Positions 39,921 to 49,270 are shown, numbered from the stretch's first letter. The stretch is 64,000 nucleotides of DNA from Lachancea mirantina (GCA_900074745.1 LT598469.1:992001-1056000); one strand, 5' to 3'. Made by a program: numbers and translations. The notes: generated from the letters alone by a model not told the origin.

Positions 39921-40670
39921 CTAAAGTACGAATGGGATGATGGCATATTGCGGCGTGGACTTGGAAAACTTGTTCAAATACCAAGTGCGAGTTTCAACCG
40001 CGGACACTGAAAGATTGAAGATAGTCCACAGAAAACACATTATGAGTTCTGTGGAGCCTGACAATATTGCAAGGGCAAGGTATATCGCCGCCTCGTCAAG
40101 GAAATGTGGGCTGCATACCACTTTGAACATTCCGTAAGTGGGAAGACTGTATTTTTTCAGCTGTGCAAGATGAAGATGATTTTGGAATTGGTCATAAGAA
40201 GCAGCGGCAAACAAAAGGAAGGCTACCAGTCGTAAAATAGTCGAACGCGAACCCTGGGATTGATTTATTGCAATGCCAAAATTAACTCCCGAATAGAACC
40301 AAATTCCAACTAGATAGTGTGTAACATGCATCCTGGACTGTGATCCGAATTTGTTAACATAGAACGTTTCCATTAAACGTCTCGTAGAATGGAAAAGGAA
40401 GAGAAGCGATACTGTGTCGCGTCTCTTAAGTACGCTGATAAAAGCCAGAAGTTCAGAAAAGATGTAAAAATGTCGAAACCAAGCTTTCGGTACGGTGAGC
40501 TGTTCAAAAAAGGAAATGATGCCTTGAGCTGATCTATTGGGAAATTGGCGGGTTTTCCCATATTTCAATAGAGTGGGGTTCCTAAATTTGGCAAACAGGA
40601 TGCTCACAAAGCCAATCAAAGTCGTGAGGAAAAAAAAGGCCCTACAGACGAATAAAAACTGCGATAGCAT
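39921..40670 (-). CDS. DFG10: Polyprenol reductase Dfg10 (steroid 5-alpha-reductase family)
   Basis: ER membrane reductase in dolichol synthesis (human SRD5A3 family), needed for N-glycosylation and filamentous growth. The 249-aa protein (S. cerevisiae 253) is hydrophobic with about six membrane segments. It contains RRLMETFYVNKFG near the middle and a C-terminal steroid-reductase domain with HFLDEAAIYLA and a final NKFSKSTPQYAIIPFVL, both typical. The start is the ATG at 40668-40670 (MLSQFLF). Matches YIL049W. Confidence 0.92.
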   Translation of the reverse strand: MLSQFLFVCRAFFFLTTLIGFVSILFAKFRNPTLLKYGKTRQFPNRSAQGIISFFEQLTVPKAWFRHFYIFSELLAFISVLKRRDTVSLLFLFHSTRRLMETFYVNKFGSQSRMHVTHYLVGIWFYSGVNFGIAINQSQGSRSTILRLVAFLLFAAASYDQFQNHLHLAQLKKYSLPTYGMFKVVCSPHFLDEAAIYLALAILSGSTELIMCFLWTIFNLSVSAVETRTWYLNKFSKSTPQYAIIPFVL

Positions 40671-41770
40671 TTTCAAGGTCTGGGTAAAAGATTTACTTGA
40701 AAGACTTGTAGTTTGAGCCGTCCATTTGAGATTTTCAAGACCAAGATCGTGAAAACAAAGTTAATTATCTTCTTGATAGTAGTCGACAGACCGTTAACAA
40801 AGCCTGACGAGAATCTAAAGGAAAGCAGCAATGGCCTAGTATTTCGGTCTCTCAGAAGTCCAATCAAATTCACACAATGCTCAATTTCGCCTCGTAAAGA
40901 ATTAACTTATCAGCGCTAAGCTGTTCAGTCTATTGCGTAATTTGATGAACTGGAAAAATTTCCACTCATCTGAAGAAGATTTTCCCGATCAGAAGACTCA
41001 GTACCAACGAGCGGAATGAATTTAACTGCGTGAATGTGACCCTAAGGCCCATATTAAGGCCCATATTAAGGCCCATAGTTAATTGCGTTTTCAGGAGCGC
41101 TTTAGCACCATACTCGTGTGGTACCCGAAGAAGAGGGGTTACCACCAACGGTTCGATAGAGAGCTAAAGGAGAGAAATCGAGGTGAACCGGCCTTGCGAT
41201 CCGGCTGTGTGCTCCCCGCGGGATCGACGGGTTGTGTCACAGGTGAACGCTTGTCACGTGCAACAGAAAGCAAAGATCACATGGCAATGAGTTATCAACA
41301 TATGCGGCTACTCGCTTCCTACTCAGTAGTCGCTTAGGTCAGCTGCCACGTTGATGGGTATCGCGGTGAAAACTGTAGCGCATGATGCCCAAAGAACATC
41401 TGCTATCCTCGTAATTCTGCACAAATCATATCTACTTTGACCTTGCTAAGACGGTGGGGAATCCTTGCCACAGCTTCTCGGCTAAGGGAACAATGCAAGA
41501 ATCGCAAAGAGTACGGCTGAAAAGAAGTTGATCGTTCCTATTAATTCTAAGTTTGGTGATGCCTGACGTGACTTGGATCGTGCTTAGCTTGTCTCGAAGC
41601 CGCAGTTGTGCATGTCTTGTTCTCTGACGTTCCGGGGTTTGATGCCTGGCGCAGAGTCACTTCGTTGACTTATGACAGAATTTTTGATGAAGATCAACTC
41701 AATTAGTCTAGATAGAGATCATTACTATTCATAATACAGGTGCTAAATACATTTAAGATGTGAGCACGAA
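40671..41770. other. 1.1-kb gap between DFG10 and FCY2
   Basis: No supportable gene. The stretch includes the DFG10 promoter, a short tandem repeat (41043-41078) and the FCY2 3' region. Short frames here lack an ATG, are built on the repeat or have no family resemblance. Confidence 0.5.
41043..41078. repeat. 12-bp tandem repeat, three copies
   Basis: TAAGGCCCATAT is repeated three times in tandem; the third copy differs at its last base. The unit is a multiple of three but no gene covers it. Confidence 0.9.
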
Positions 41771-43315
41771 TCAGCGACCAGTGTACTTCTTCTCGAAAGG
41801 TCTTAATATGTTGTAGACAATAAGGGCGAATCCCATACCGAGTTCGAAACCAATATCACCACCATATTCACCGATGCGACGAGCAATTTCACCAACCCAG
41901 TAAGTTTGGTCCATGCCCACAGCAACACCGACAGCGCCCACGAAAAGTGCACAAACGCCAGCGTAACCGATTGGCAATTTCTTCCAGTTATCCCAGTCCT
42001 CGACGTTGTAGTTCTTAAAGCTTCTTCTGTAAATGAAATGTTCACTCAAAGTGATACCGATGTAAATGGCCAAGTAGTATGAGATAGCATCCATGAAATT
42101 GGACATGAAAGTGTTAAATTTATAGTATCCTGGAATAGCAATTGCCAAGGTGATGAAATTGCCCGAAACAGTCCAGAACACTCTTGGAACTTTCGAGAGT
42201 GGTTCCCACATGGCTTGCGTACCCAAAGCAATGGAGTACATGTTTGGAATGTTGTTGGCGACGGTAGACATAGCGAGGATAACACAGCAAAATTGACCAA
42301 ATCCGTGAAGAGAGTCCTCAACCAAGATGGCGTAAACTAGACCACCTACACCATCGCTTTCGTAGTAAGAGTTCCAGGTATCCTTAGTGAAAGTGCCCAT
42401 GACGGAGGCAGAGCCCAAAATGAGCGTGAATAGCAATGGGAACCACAGGCCGAAAACCACGGAAAAGAAGATTTTGTACTTGTTGGTATTTCTTGGCATG
42501 TAAACTGTGTAGTCTGCAGCATAAGTAGTCCAACCAGCTGCAAACCCGAAAATCGTACCACCGAAGGATAGCACACCACCAGCAGTAGTGGCGCCCGAGG
42601 TCCATTCACCCGGGGTGAATGCACCGGAGATCTTGAGACGTGCGATGATCACGAGGAAAACGGCAAAGTTAGGGATCCAGGACCATTTTTCGTAAGTGTG
42701 GATGACTCTGTAGCCGAAAAAGGTGACGAGAATGGTCGAGACCACAATGATGAGACACCCAGCCCATGGGGGACAACGTGCTCCGGTAGGGTTGACCATG
42801 TGCAACAATTGCGCGGAGGCAATTGTGTTGACAGCACCCCAACCGACACAGGCAACGATGTTGATGAGACAGAAAATACGAGCCGTGACGTTACCGAGCA
42901 AAAACCGCGACAGAACCATCTGACGAAGACCGAGTTCAGCACCGAAAACGGAGAAAAAAGCAACGGGCAAAAGTCCGATTAACGAGAAAAAAATGATGGT
43001 CAAAAGCGACTCGTAGAAGTTGAGACCGAACACTGCGGGTCCCAGCGCGCCCAGCGCGAACGAAGCGATCACCATGTTAGCGGAAAACCACATGGAAGCG
43101 GCACCAAAGAGCGAATTGTCGTTTTTCTCTTCATCCGTGATCGGGTCGATACCCTTTGTCTCTGCGTTCAACTTAGCCGCGACACGGTCGACAAACGACA
43201 GATTTACCGCCTCAGACGACTCGGCCACGGGGGTGGACTCATAGTCAGACAGCTCCGACGGAACTTGCTGCTGTTTCTCGAAATCTCTGATTTCGTACTG
43301 CTCCTTCGAAGACAT
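41771..43315 (-). CDS. FCY2: Purine-cytosine permease
   Basis: Plasma-membrane proton symporter of the NCS1 family that takes up cytosine, adenine, guanine and hypoxanthine (and the analogue 5-fluorocytosine). The 514-aa protein (Fcy2 533) has a hydrophilic acidic N-tail and about twelve membrane segments, with FGAASMWFSANMVIASFALG and GWTTYAADYTVYMPRNTNKYK typical of Fcy2. The start is the ATG at 43313-43315 (MSSKEQYE). S. cerevisiae has a cluster of related genes (FCY21, FCY22, FCY2) at the matching place; one copy is present here. Confidence 0.94.
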   Translation of the reverse strand: MSSKEQYEIRDFEKQQQVPSELSDYESTPVAESSEAVNLSFVDRVAAKLNAETKGIDPITDEEKNDNSLFGAASMWFSANMVIASFALGALGPAVFGLNFYESLLTIIFFSLIGLLPVAFFSVFGAELGLRQMVLSRFLLGNVTARIFCLINIVACVGWGAVNTIASAQLLHMVNPTGARCPPWAGCLIIVVSTILVTFFGYRVIHTYEKWSWIPNFAVFLVIIARLKISGAFTPGEWTSGATTAGGVLSFGGTIFGFAAGWTTYAADYTVYMPRNTNKYKIFFSVVFGLWFPLLFTLILGSASVMGTFTKDTWNSYYESDGVGGLVYAILVEDSLHGFGQFCCVILAMSTVANNIPNMYSIALGTQAMWEPLSKVPRVFWTVSGNFITLAIAIPGYYKFNTFMSNFMDAISYYLAIYIGITLSEHFIYRRSFKNYNVEDWDNWKKLPIGYAGVCALFVGAVGVAVGMDQTYWVGEIARRIGEYGGDIGFELGMGFALIVYNILRPFEKKYTGR

Positions 43316-43473
43316 TGTAGGCAAAAATAAATAAGTATGACGAGTTTGAGACTTGGCTTATGTCCAATGACGTCGACTTAAGTCCACTATTGGGGCCCTT
43401 AGAAACAAATACTTTTCTGCACCGCTCCAACCACCAACCTACTCTTACAATGCGTTCCGTATCACCATCACTT

Positions 43474-43618
43474 ATATAGGACGCACGGCGCGATGAGATG
43501 ATTCCCAATCCAAAAGAAACGTGAATGAATTTTTCACAAGTGCATTTCTTTTTGTGATAACACAGGCCCGTCGAGCTGATAAGCACGATGTCATAACATA
43601 CGACACTGTATTTGACTC
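43474..43618 (-). promoter_or_regulatory. FCY2 promoter: TATA and TGACTC
   Basis: TATATA at 43474-43479 lies about 160 bp upstream of the FCY2 ATG. TGACTC, the core shared by Gcn4 and the purine regulator Bas1, is at 43613-43618. Control by Bas1 would suit a purine permease but is inference. The stretch 43620-44060 shows no gene. Confidence 0.45.
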
Positions 43619-44063
43619 TAGAGGACGCTATCGAGCGTGATGTGTTCCCGCTGCGAGATCTCCAGCCCCGTATCAGTGCGCTCCTATCTGGCCTTGCAGA
43701 ATCTTACGAAGCAAGATCTGTGAAGCTTAAGTTCTCCATATTTCCACGGCGTTGTCCGCAGGGCCCGCAGAATTCGTTGCTTCGTCCTGGCAAAATTTGT
43801 CTTTTGTCACTATCATGGCATGCTATCATGACATGCTATCACACTTTCCACACAACCGACAGGGCCGCGAGAAACAAAGGCGCTGGGAAAACAACTGTTT
43901 CGTATTCGGTGATGCAATTTGTCTTTTTTTGGTAAAGACTAGCGATGCCCCATGCGTCTGGCTGACACATCGACGCACCTCAAATCTCCGCGATCTGATT
44001 GTGTCTTCTGCAGGGCTTAATTACGAGGTGGTACAAGGGTCGTCAGGTCATCTGCCACGTAGC

Positions 44064-44593
44064 CTTGGCACATACGTTGAGTTATAGTAGTTAGAGTCGC
44101 AGAGCGACGTAGGTCTTGAGACCCGCGCGGACCCTCGTTTACGGTGGTCTGCGCAAAAATCGCCTTACGGCCCAGAGTCAGGTCTCAATATCAACGCCCT
44201 TCATTAGAAACTAAGGCGTGAACGGAAGCGAATGACCGGGGTTGCCGACCGGATCATCCGAAAACTTTTCACGGTGTCTGGGTTATTTGGGCACGCACTT
44301 TAAACGAACCGAGAAAGTGCCAAGACTGATCTGGTTGACTAGGCTACGCCGTACGGAAGTACCGGAGGTGGAGAAGCCCAGATATGCTGTTTCATAAGGA
44401 GTGACCAGGGTCCTTGCCTCTGGTCGGATGCAGCGAGCGGCTGTTCCGGTTCCGTTTAAGAGCGAGCGTCGGAGAAGCCCGGCGCGGCGAAAGACCTCGG
44501 CGGCAGGAGGAACACAATCGTCTAAGGGATACACCGACAAGGGGGCGACGGCCCAAAGAATCTGGCTTTGTGCTGGACGAACGTCTGGTTTTT
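44064..44593 (+). ncRNA. Candidate structured non-coding RNA, identity unknown
   Basis: A GC-rich island without a credible reading frame but with nested complementary segments. TTGAGACC (44116-44123) pairs with GGTCTCAA (44181-44188), enclosing GCGCGGACC/GGTCTGCGC (44125-44133/44146-44154). Other stems are ACGCC/GGCGT (44194/44215), GTAC-GGAA-GTAC with a GNRA loop inside GGCT/AGCC (44342-44378), GACCAG/CTGGTC (44403/44420), and a possible long-range CTTGGCAC/GTGCCAAG (44064/44317). A run of five T at 44589-44593 could end a Pol III transcript. Size and GGAA-capped hairpin would suit SRP RNA, but I found no decisive SRP, RNase P or snRNA signature. Ends and strand are uncertain. Confidence 0.3.
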
Positions 44594-44628
44594 ATACAAA
44601 GTAAGGCTCTAGAAGGGGGAACGTGTTT

Positions 44629-44673
44629 CTTTGCATGCTTTGCGTGTTTTGCATGTTTTGCATGTTTTGTATG
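44629..44673. repeat. 9-bp tandem repeat, five copies
   Basis: Five tandem 9-mers of the form YTTTGYRTG (CTTTGCATG, CTTTGCGTG, TTTTGCATG twice, TTTTGTATG), followed by a TA-rich run. They lie between the RNA candidate and the 3' end of the PCL gene. Confidence 0.9.
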
Positions 44674-44786
44674 TTATATATATACCATGTGGAGAAGCAC
44701 CACAATCACCCGACCCTAAGCCATCTCGTAAGCGTCGATTACCCTTAATATCGTTACATCGCCGAATCCCGGCGCAAAAATCTATA

Positions 44787-46124
44787 CTACACTACACTAT
44801 TTGCGGCAGGTTTCGGAGAGCCCGACCCGTCCCCATTCTCTCTTTGCCAGAAGTCCCGCAAGAGTTTCCCGTATTTGCGCATCTCGTCGACGGGCACGAT
44901 AAGCTCGAAGTCGCATAGTACAAGAAACTGTAGTTCCAGAAAGTTCAACTCCTGCAGCGAAATGCCACCAACTCGCGCATAGCGCGAGTTGCTGTAAAAA
45001 AAATCGCTGAAAAACTTGGTGCTCACCGTGACCGCCGATATTATAAGGCGATGGATGTTGTAGGAGTCCATGACAAACACCTGGCTTTTGCCCTGGTTAC
45101 AGGCCTTGGCAATGCGGTCGAAATACACCAGTAACGACAGAAATACGTCGTTAGTCGTCGGACAGTACTTCTGTATTCGTTGGAAATACTGCTGCAGCGT
45201 TATCGCTGGCACATGTTTGCCCCGGAAACTTAGAACCTCAGAATCGTATCTTCCGTGACCACTCTCTTCTTCGTTCGGCCGCTGCCAATGGAGCTGGTCG
45301 TTAGACTTGACGATCTTATTCAGTAGCGCCGTGAGCATTTCGAGCAGCTTGTCAGTCGAAAACTCAGCCAAATCGACCAACTCCTGCTCTGCGACCGGGT
45401 CTTGCTCCGTGGATTGTGCTGGCATCTCTTTCGCCGGCGTCATAAACGCATTTTTGCGGTAGGAGCTCGAAACAGAGGTCGGTGTATTGTGATACGGCGT
45501 GTGATCCTGCCAAGCTTCGTTTTGAGGCCTGCTGGGTTCGAAATACTGCGACAACTGCGGCCGAACCATCGCCTGCGCCACAGCCATCGGAACTGACGTT
45601 TTCGACGCACTGTCTCGGTCTGATCCAGCATCAGGCCCGACAGTATCTTCGGCACCGTTGTCGGTACTGCTTTCCTCCAAAGTGTCACCCTCGGGCTCCG
45701 ACTCCCCCTCGTCGTCGTGCGTCGGAGACCCCACAAACGACATCGATATATAACTTCCGTTATTTCCCATAAAGGAGTCTGTGGTAGTGTAAGAGCTGTT
45801 CGTACGGTTCAGACCGGGTCTGCTTCGACCTTGCTTTCCCTGAGACCAGCTGGTCCCTACCAGGTTCGGTACACTGCCGTAACCGCTACTGTGGCCCCCG
45901 TGACCAACACCGTGGCCACCATGGCCCTCACCCTCGGCCACCGAGGACTCTTCTGGGTTTATAAGCGAGTTCGACGACTGCGAACTGCTGATCGTTTCCT
46001 CTGTAACACTGGTCGAGAAATCCGTGTCGAAGCTGCGGCCCTGTCGAGGAATCACCATCGGCCTGCTTCTATTAGTCGGTGAAGCACTGCCGCCATCTGC
46101 TTGGCTCGTTGTTCGGGGCGGCAT
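44787..46124 (-). CDS. PCL7: Pho85 cyclin of the Pho80 subfamily (Pcl6/Pcl7)
   Basis: Cyclin partner of the CDK Pho85, acting in glycogen metabolism and phosphate/carbon signalling. In the 445-aa protein (Pcl6 420, Pcl7 285) a long Ser/Gly/His-rich disordered N-terminus precedes the cyclin box in the last 190 residues: VPAITLQQYFQRIQKYCPTT, FLSLLVYFDRIAK, NIHRLIISAVTVSTKFFSD, and ARVGGISLQELNFLELQFL, the last being the Pho80-type signature. Single counterpart of YER059W/YIL050W; the N-terminal length is nearer Pcl6. Confidence 0.93.
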   Translation of the reverse strand: MPPRTTSQADGGSASPTNRSRPMVIPRQGRSFDTDFSTSVTEETISSSQSSNSLINPEESSVAEGEGHGGHGVGHGGHSSGYGSVPNLVGTSWSQGKQGRSRPGLNRTNSSYTTTDSFMGNNGSYISMSFVGSPTHDDEGESEPEGDTLEESSTDNGAEDTVGPDAGSDRDSASKTSVPMAVAQAMVRPQLSQYFEPSRPQNEAWQDHTPYHNTPTSVSSSYRKNAFMTPAKEMPAQSTEQDPVAEQELVDLAEFSTDKLLEMLTALLNKIVKSNDQLHWQRPNEEESGHGRYDSEVLSFRGKHVPAITLQQYFQRIQKYCPTTNDVFLSLLVYFDRIAKACNQGKSQVFVMDSYNIHRLIISAVTVSTKFFSDFFYSNSRYARVGGISLQELNFLELQFLVLCDFELIVPVDEMRKYGKLLRDFWQRENGDGSGSPKPAANSVV

Positions 46125-46466
46125 TTGCTCTTATATTGTCTCTATAACTGTCGCGATTGTTTATCCCAAACCCTTGAAAAATTTGGTTGACTTTGTCCAT
46201 ATATATCTGCTCATCAACCAAGTCAAGCACTACAAGGTACCTCGTTGAAGAGAAAACAGACTTTCGTGAAAAGACCCGATCACTCTGATCACCAGTAAGA
46301 AAGACGAGATGATCGGACACGTACAGGCTATCTCTGGGAACTTTCCGGACGTTTTGAGGTGCTTGTAGGGTGCTAAAAGGATAGCACATGTTACGGTACG
46401 TAATTTTGATGCGGTTCAAACGCTTGTAAATTCTATGTACAGGGCAGACAGATGGTCGTAAAGCCG
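46125..46466. other. PCL promoter / PET117 3' region with a small inverted repeat
   Basis: 342 bp without a gene. GTGCTA-AAAGGA-TAGCAC (46370-46387) is a perfect 6-bp inverted repeat. It could be a protein site or a transcript-end hairpin. Confidence 0.5.
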
Positions 46467-46793
46467 TTACTTTGCTGACTCCTCGCGATTTTCATTTTTC
46501 GGCACGATCTGACCGTCTTTCGTAAGAATTTCACCGCTCAAAGGCTGGATGGCCTCGTATTTTTTACGCAACTCCTTCTGCACTTCGTGTTCACTTTGGT
46601 TGAACAGCCGTTTTCTCTGCTTGGACGGGTCAATAGCATCTGTCTTGTGTTTTTCGGCCACCCGCTGTGCGTCCTTAATGGGACCCTGCCGCAACACGTC
46701 GCGTTCCATCTCTTGCACCATATGAACTCCGATCACCGTTGTCGCGGTGAATAGACACGACAGCCCTAATGTAATTTTACTTGCTCTGCTCAT
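46467..46793 (-). CDS. PET117: Cytochrome c oxidase assembly protein Pet117
   Basis: Small mitochondrial inner-membrane protein needed for cytochrome oxidase assembly; it works with Cox15 in heme A synthesis. The 108-aa protein (S. cerevisiae 107) begins MSRASKITLGLSCLFT, continuing as one membrane segment, then VHMVQEMERDVLRQGPIKDA, which is diagnostic, and a charged C-terminal half. Matches YER058W in order and direction. Confidence 0.93.
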   Translation of the reverse strand: MSRASKITLGLSCLFTATTVIGVHMVQEMERDVLRQGPIKDAQRVAEKHKTDAIDPSKQRKRLFNQSEHEVQKELRKKYEAIQPLSGEILTKDGQIVPKNENREESAK

Positions 46794-47125
46794 GGGGGAA
46801 AGGGATGTGGTGCTTGCAGGGAAGAGTTCCTATCTTGGCTTTCCCTCTCTGTCATTAATCCAAAAGATCATGGAAGCTATGGGCTCGACTCGATAAGAAA
46901 TACTTGAGCACGTGATACATATTAACTTTCGTGGTTGATAACTGGTCCGCTCACTCTCCCAGGAGACATGGCGTAAGCCCGGCATTACGCGAGGGCGACG
47001 GAGCGCCAGTGAAGCGACGAAGCTGCTGTGTTTCGCAACTGCGTTTGTAGCTGGTGATATCTGAATTGTTCAATTGTATATATATATATATCTAGCTAGG
47101 CCGTAGAAGGTGTGCGCGCAGGCGT
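46794..47125. other. PET117 promoter and MMF1 3' region
   Basis: 332 bp without a gene. CACGTG at 46909-46914 is a Cbf1/E-box type site upstream of PET117. A TA run at 47077-47091 probably acts as the polyadenylation efficiency element of the MMF1/HMF1 transcript. Confidence 0.5.
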
Positions 47126-47551
47126 CTACTCCTTTTCAACAGCGACAACCTCCATCTCCAGATCGACATTCAGAGGAAGCGCCTTGGCAGCGATACAGGA
47201 TCTGGCAGGTTTGTGCTCACTAAAGTACTTGGCGTAGACCTTGTTAAAGTCACCAAAGTCTTTGATGTCGGCCAAAAAGATGTTGACTTTGACAATGTGG
47301 TTAAGTCCCGAGTTGGCCTCTTCTAAAATATTCTTGACGTTCTGGATCACCTGTTCGGCCTTGTCACCAATGGTGCCTTCAATTGGCTTGTTGTCCTTGG
47401 TGTAGGGGATCTGACCTGAGACAAAGATCATATTGTTGACCTTGATAGCCTGCGAGTAGGACGCAGCCGGTGGGGGCGCAAGTGGGGTGCGAACTGACGT
47501 TAGTTTCGACATCGATCTCAATTGCTGCTTTCCAAACGCTCTCAAAAACAT
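47126..47551 (-). CDS. MMF1: RidA/YjgF-family protein Mmf1/Hmf1
   Basis: Reactive-intermediate deaminase of the RidA family, which clears 2-aminoacrylate and protects isoleucine metabolism. In S. cerevisiae Mmf1 is mitochondrial and Hmf1 cytosolic. From the first ATG (47551) the 141-aa product begins MFLRAFGKQQLRSM, a basic amphipathic presequence, like Mmf1 (145 aa). From the second in-frame ATG (47512) it is 128 aa, MSKLTSVRTPLAPPP, like Hmf1 (129 aa). The core has FVSGQIP and the RidA active-site Arg in HKPARSCIAAKALP. One gene may thus supply both compartments. Its direction relative to PET117 and RPL34 is opposite to that of both S. cerevisiae copies. Confidence 0.95.
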   Translation of the reverse strand: MFLRAFGKQQLRSMSKLTSVRTPLAPPPAASYSQAIKVNNMIFVSGQIPYTKDNKPIEGTIGDKAEQVIQNVKNILEEANSGLNHIVKVNIFLADIKDFGDFNKVYAKYFSEHKPARSCIAAKALPLNVDLEMEVVAVEKE

Positions 47552-47745
47552 GTAAAGTGGGCTTTTCAGCGTTTTGCAGAGTGTTCCTGTCTTTCGTTAT
47601 GCAGATTAGGTTATGGATCACACTAGTCACCTCTGTCTGTGGGCACGACACCCTGTAATTCCGTTCCAAACGACAATTGACAGCTGCATACGAGGGTAGT
47701 GTATGACTGTTTCAAATGTACGGATTTTACCAAACAATATATAAT

Positions 47746-47859
47746 GGTGTATGGGGGTATTATTTTTTGTAAAACAATTATCGAATTAGACCTTCAAGTT
47801 TCCGGAAAGCATAGCATCTCAAAACCCCACTCGACCTTCCTCGTGTTACCCACGCATTG
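47746..47859 (+). promoter_or_regulatory. Rap1-type sites upstream of RPL34
   Basis: In the 639-bp gap between MMF1 and RPL34, GGTGTATGGGGGT (47746-47758, minus-strand orientation) agrees with the Rap1 consensus at 12 of 13 positions. TTACCCACGCATT (47847-47859) is a weaker match. They lie about 330-445 bp before the RPL34 ATG, the usual place for ribosomal-protein promoters. A GC-rich block (about 47870-48120) follows, in which I see no gene. Confidence 0.6.
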
Positions 47860-48190
47860 GTTGCCTCCTACTGAGCTAGCCGCGGTAGGCTAGGGGCTGT
47901 GGTTGTAGGCTGAGGTACTCGCCCTCCCGTAGCATGGTGCTTCCCCCCCCAGGGGAGTCCTGGCCCGCCTGGGGGCCGTGCGAGCCCCTGCCCAGCTCCT
48001 CACGCCAACCGTGGAAGGCCACCACCGTCGCAGACCAACCAACGGCGCCATCGATCGTCACCCTACACGTTTATCACCGCCCACCACTACCGGCGGCCGG
48101 TCTGGAAGGTTACAGTGAAAAAAATTTGGCAAACTAGACCATTTTGAACTCTCGGTTAAGGCCAGTAATACCAGGACAAAACAACCAAGG

Positions 48191-48957
48191 ATGGCTCAAC
48201 GTGTCACTTTCAGAAGAAGAAATCCATGTATGTTTGAATTTGAGTCGCGCAATTTGGTGTGAATAGAATGCCGAAGTGGGTTAGAATAGTTTCAAGGAAG
48301 AAGTGGAAATAGGGTGTCATGATGTAATGGCCCCTGTGCCTGACGTTCATGTTTGTACAATGTTGTGGGACAGCATAGGGCCCTAAGATGCTACCATCAG
48401 TGGGATGCTTCGAATAGGTTGCTGTTAACTTACGAGAGGTATATCCATTTGTCTGCCATTTGGGTAGACCAGGAGTTTGATAGGAAAAGTGAAAGCAACA
48501 ATACTGTGAAGAAGGTCCACAAAGAAATTGATGCCTAGCTCATCCCATTCTGCCGCAGAAACGATCTGACCAAGACCGAAATTCGGAACCAAATACTAAC
48601 TTTCGCACCCCAGACAACACCCGTTCTAACAAGATCAAGGTTGTTAAGACCCCAGGCGGTGTCTTGCGTGCTCAACACACCAAGAAGTTGGCTACTAGAC
48701 CTAAGTGTGGTGACACCGGTGTTCCTCTACAAGGTGTTTCTGCTCTAAGACCAAGAGCTTACGCTCAAGTGTCTAAGACCAGCAAGACCGTTTCCAGAGC
48801 TTACGGTGGTGTTCTATCCGCCAACGCCGTCAAGGAAAGAGTCATCAGAGCTTTCTTGATCGAAGAACAAAAGATCGTCAAGAAGGTCGTCAAGGAGCAA
48901 ACCGAGGCTGCTAAGAAGGCCGAGAAAAAGACCTCCAAGAAGGCTAAGAAGAACTAA
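48191..48957 (+). CDS. RPL34: 60S ribosomal protein eL34, spliced
   Basis: Large-subunit ribosomal protein of 126 aa (S. cerevisiae 121). Exon 1 is 48191-48227 ([12 protein letters not shown] plus one base of the next codon) and exon 2 is 48614-48957, so the join reads RRRNPYNTRSNK as in the family. Odd point: eL34 normally holds zinc with two CxxC pairs (CGDC and CANC in S. cerevisiae). Here the first reads CGDT and the second SANA, leaving one cysteine of four. The rest, including [20 protein letters not shown], is intact, and codon choice is that of a highly expressed gene, so it does not look like a pseudogene. Single counterpart of YER056C-A/YIL052C. Confidence 0.95.
48228..48613 (+). 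other. RPL34 intron
   Basis: 386-nt intron with canonical GTATGT donor (48228-48233), TACTAAC branch site (48594-48600) and CAG acceptor 13 nt later. No snoRNA could be supported inside. Confidence 0.95.
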
Positions 48958-49270
48958 ACTTCTTCCGGTTCTGACTAGATAACTGTGTATTACGCTTCCC
49001 GTATAACTTGTTACATTTCCTCGTTGTAAGGTTCAATCAAATCAATGGATTTTTTACAATTTCGTAAATAATCACACCAATAGCTCTTTGATCTTGAGCA
49101 TATCTATTTATTAGCAAGAGGTACCCAAAAATAAGCATACAAGATCAGGGTTGTAAACTCATCGACTTGTCGTGTTTCCGTGTGAATATCGAGCGTCAAG
49201 CTAGAACCCGGCCTTTTTAACATATTGGCTTGGTTTCTTTGGTTCTGTTAGGTGGCTTCCTTGTACTCAG
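48958..49270. other. RPL34 3' region and NEO1 promoter
   Basis: 313 bp, AT-rich, with no further gene or clear motif seen. Confidence 0.5.

Noticed and set aside
43752-44087. 111-codon frame between FCY2 and PCL
   Set aside because: No ATG at its start, no family resemblance, overlaps the structured-RNA candidate.
48228-48613. Box C/D snoRNA inside the RPL34 intron
   Set aside because: ATGATGT and CTGA occur but without the proper spacing or terminal stem.
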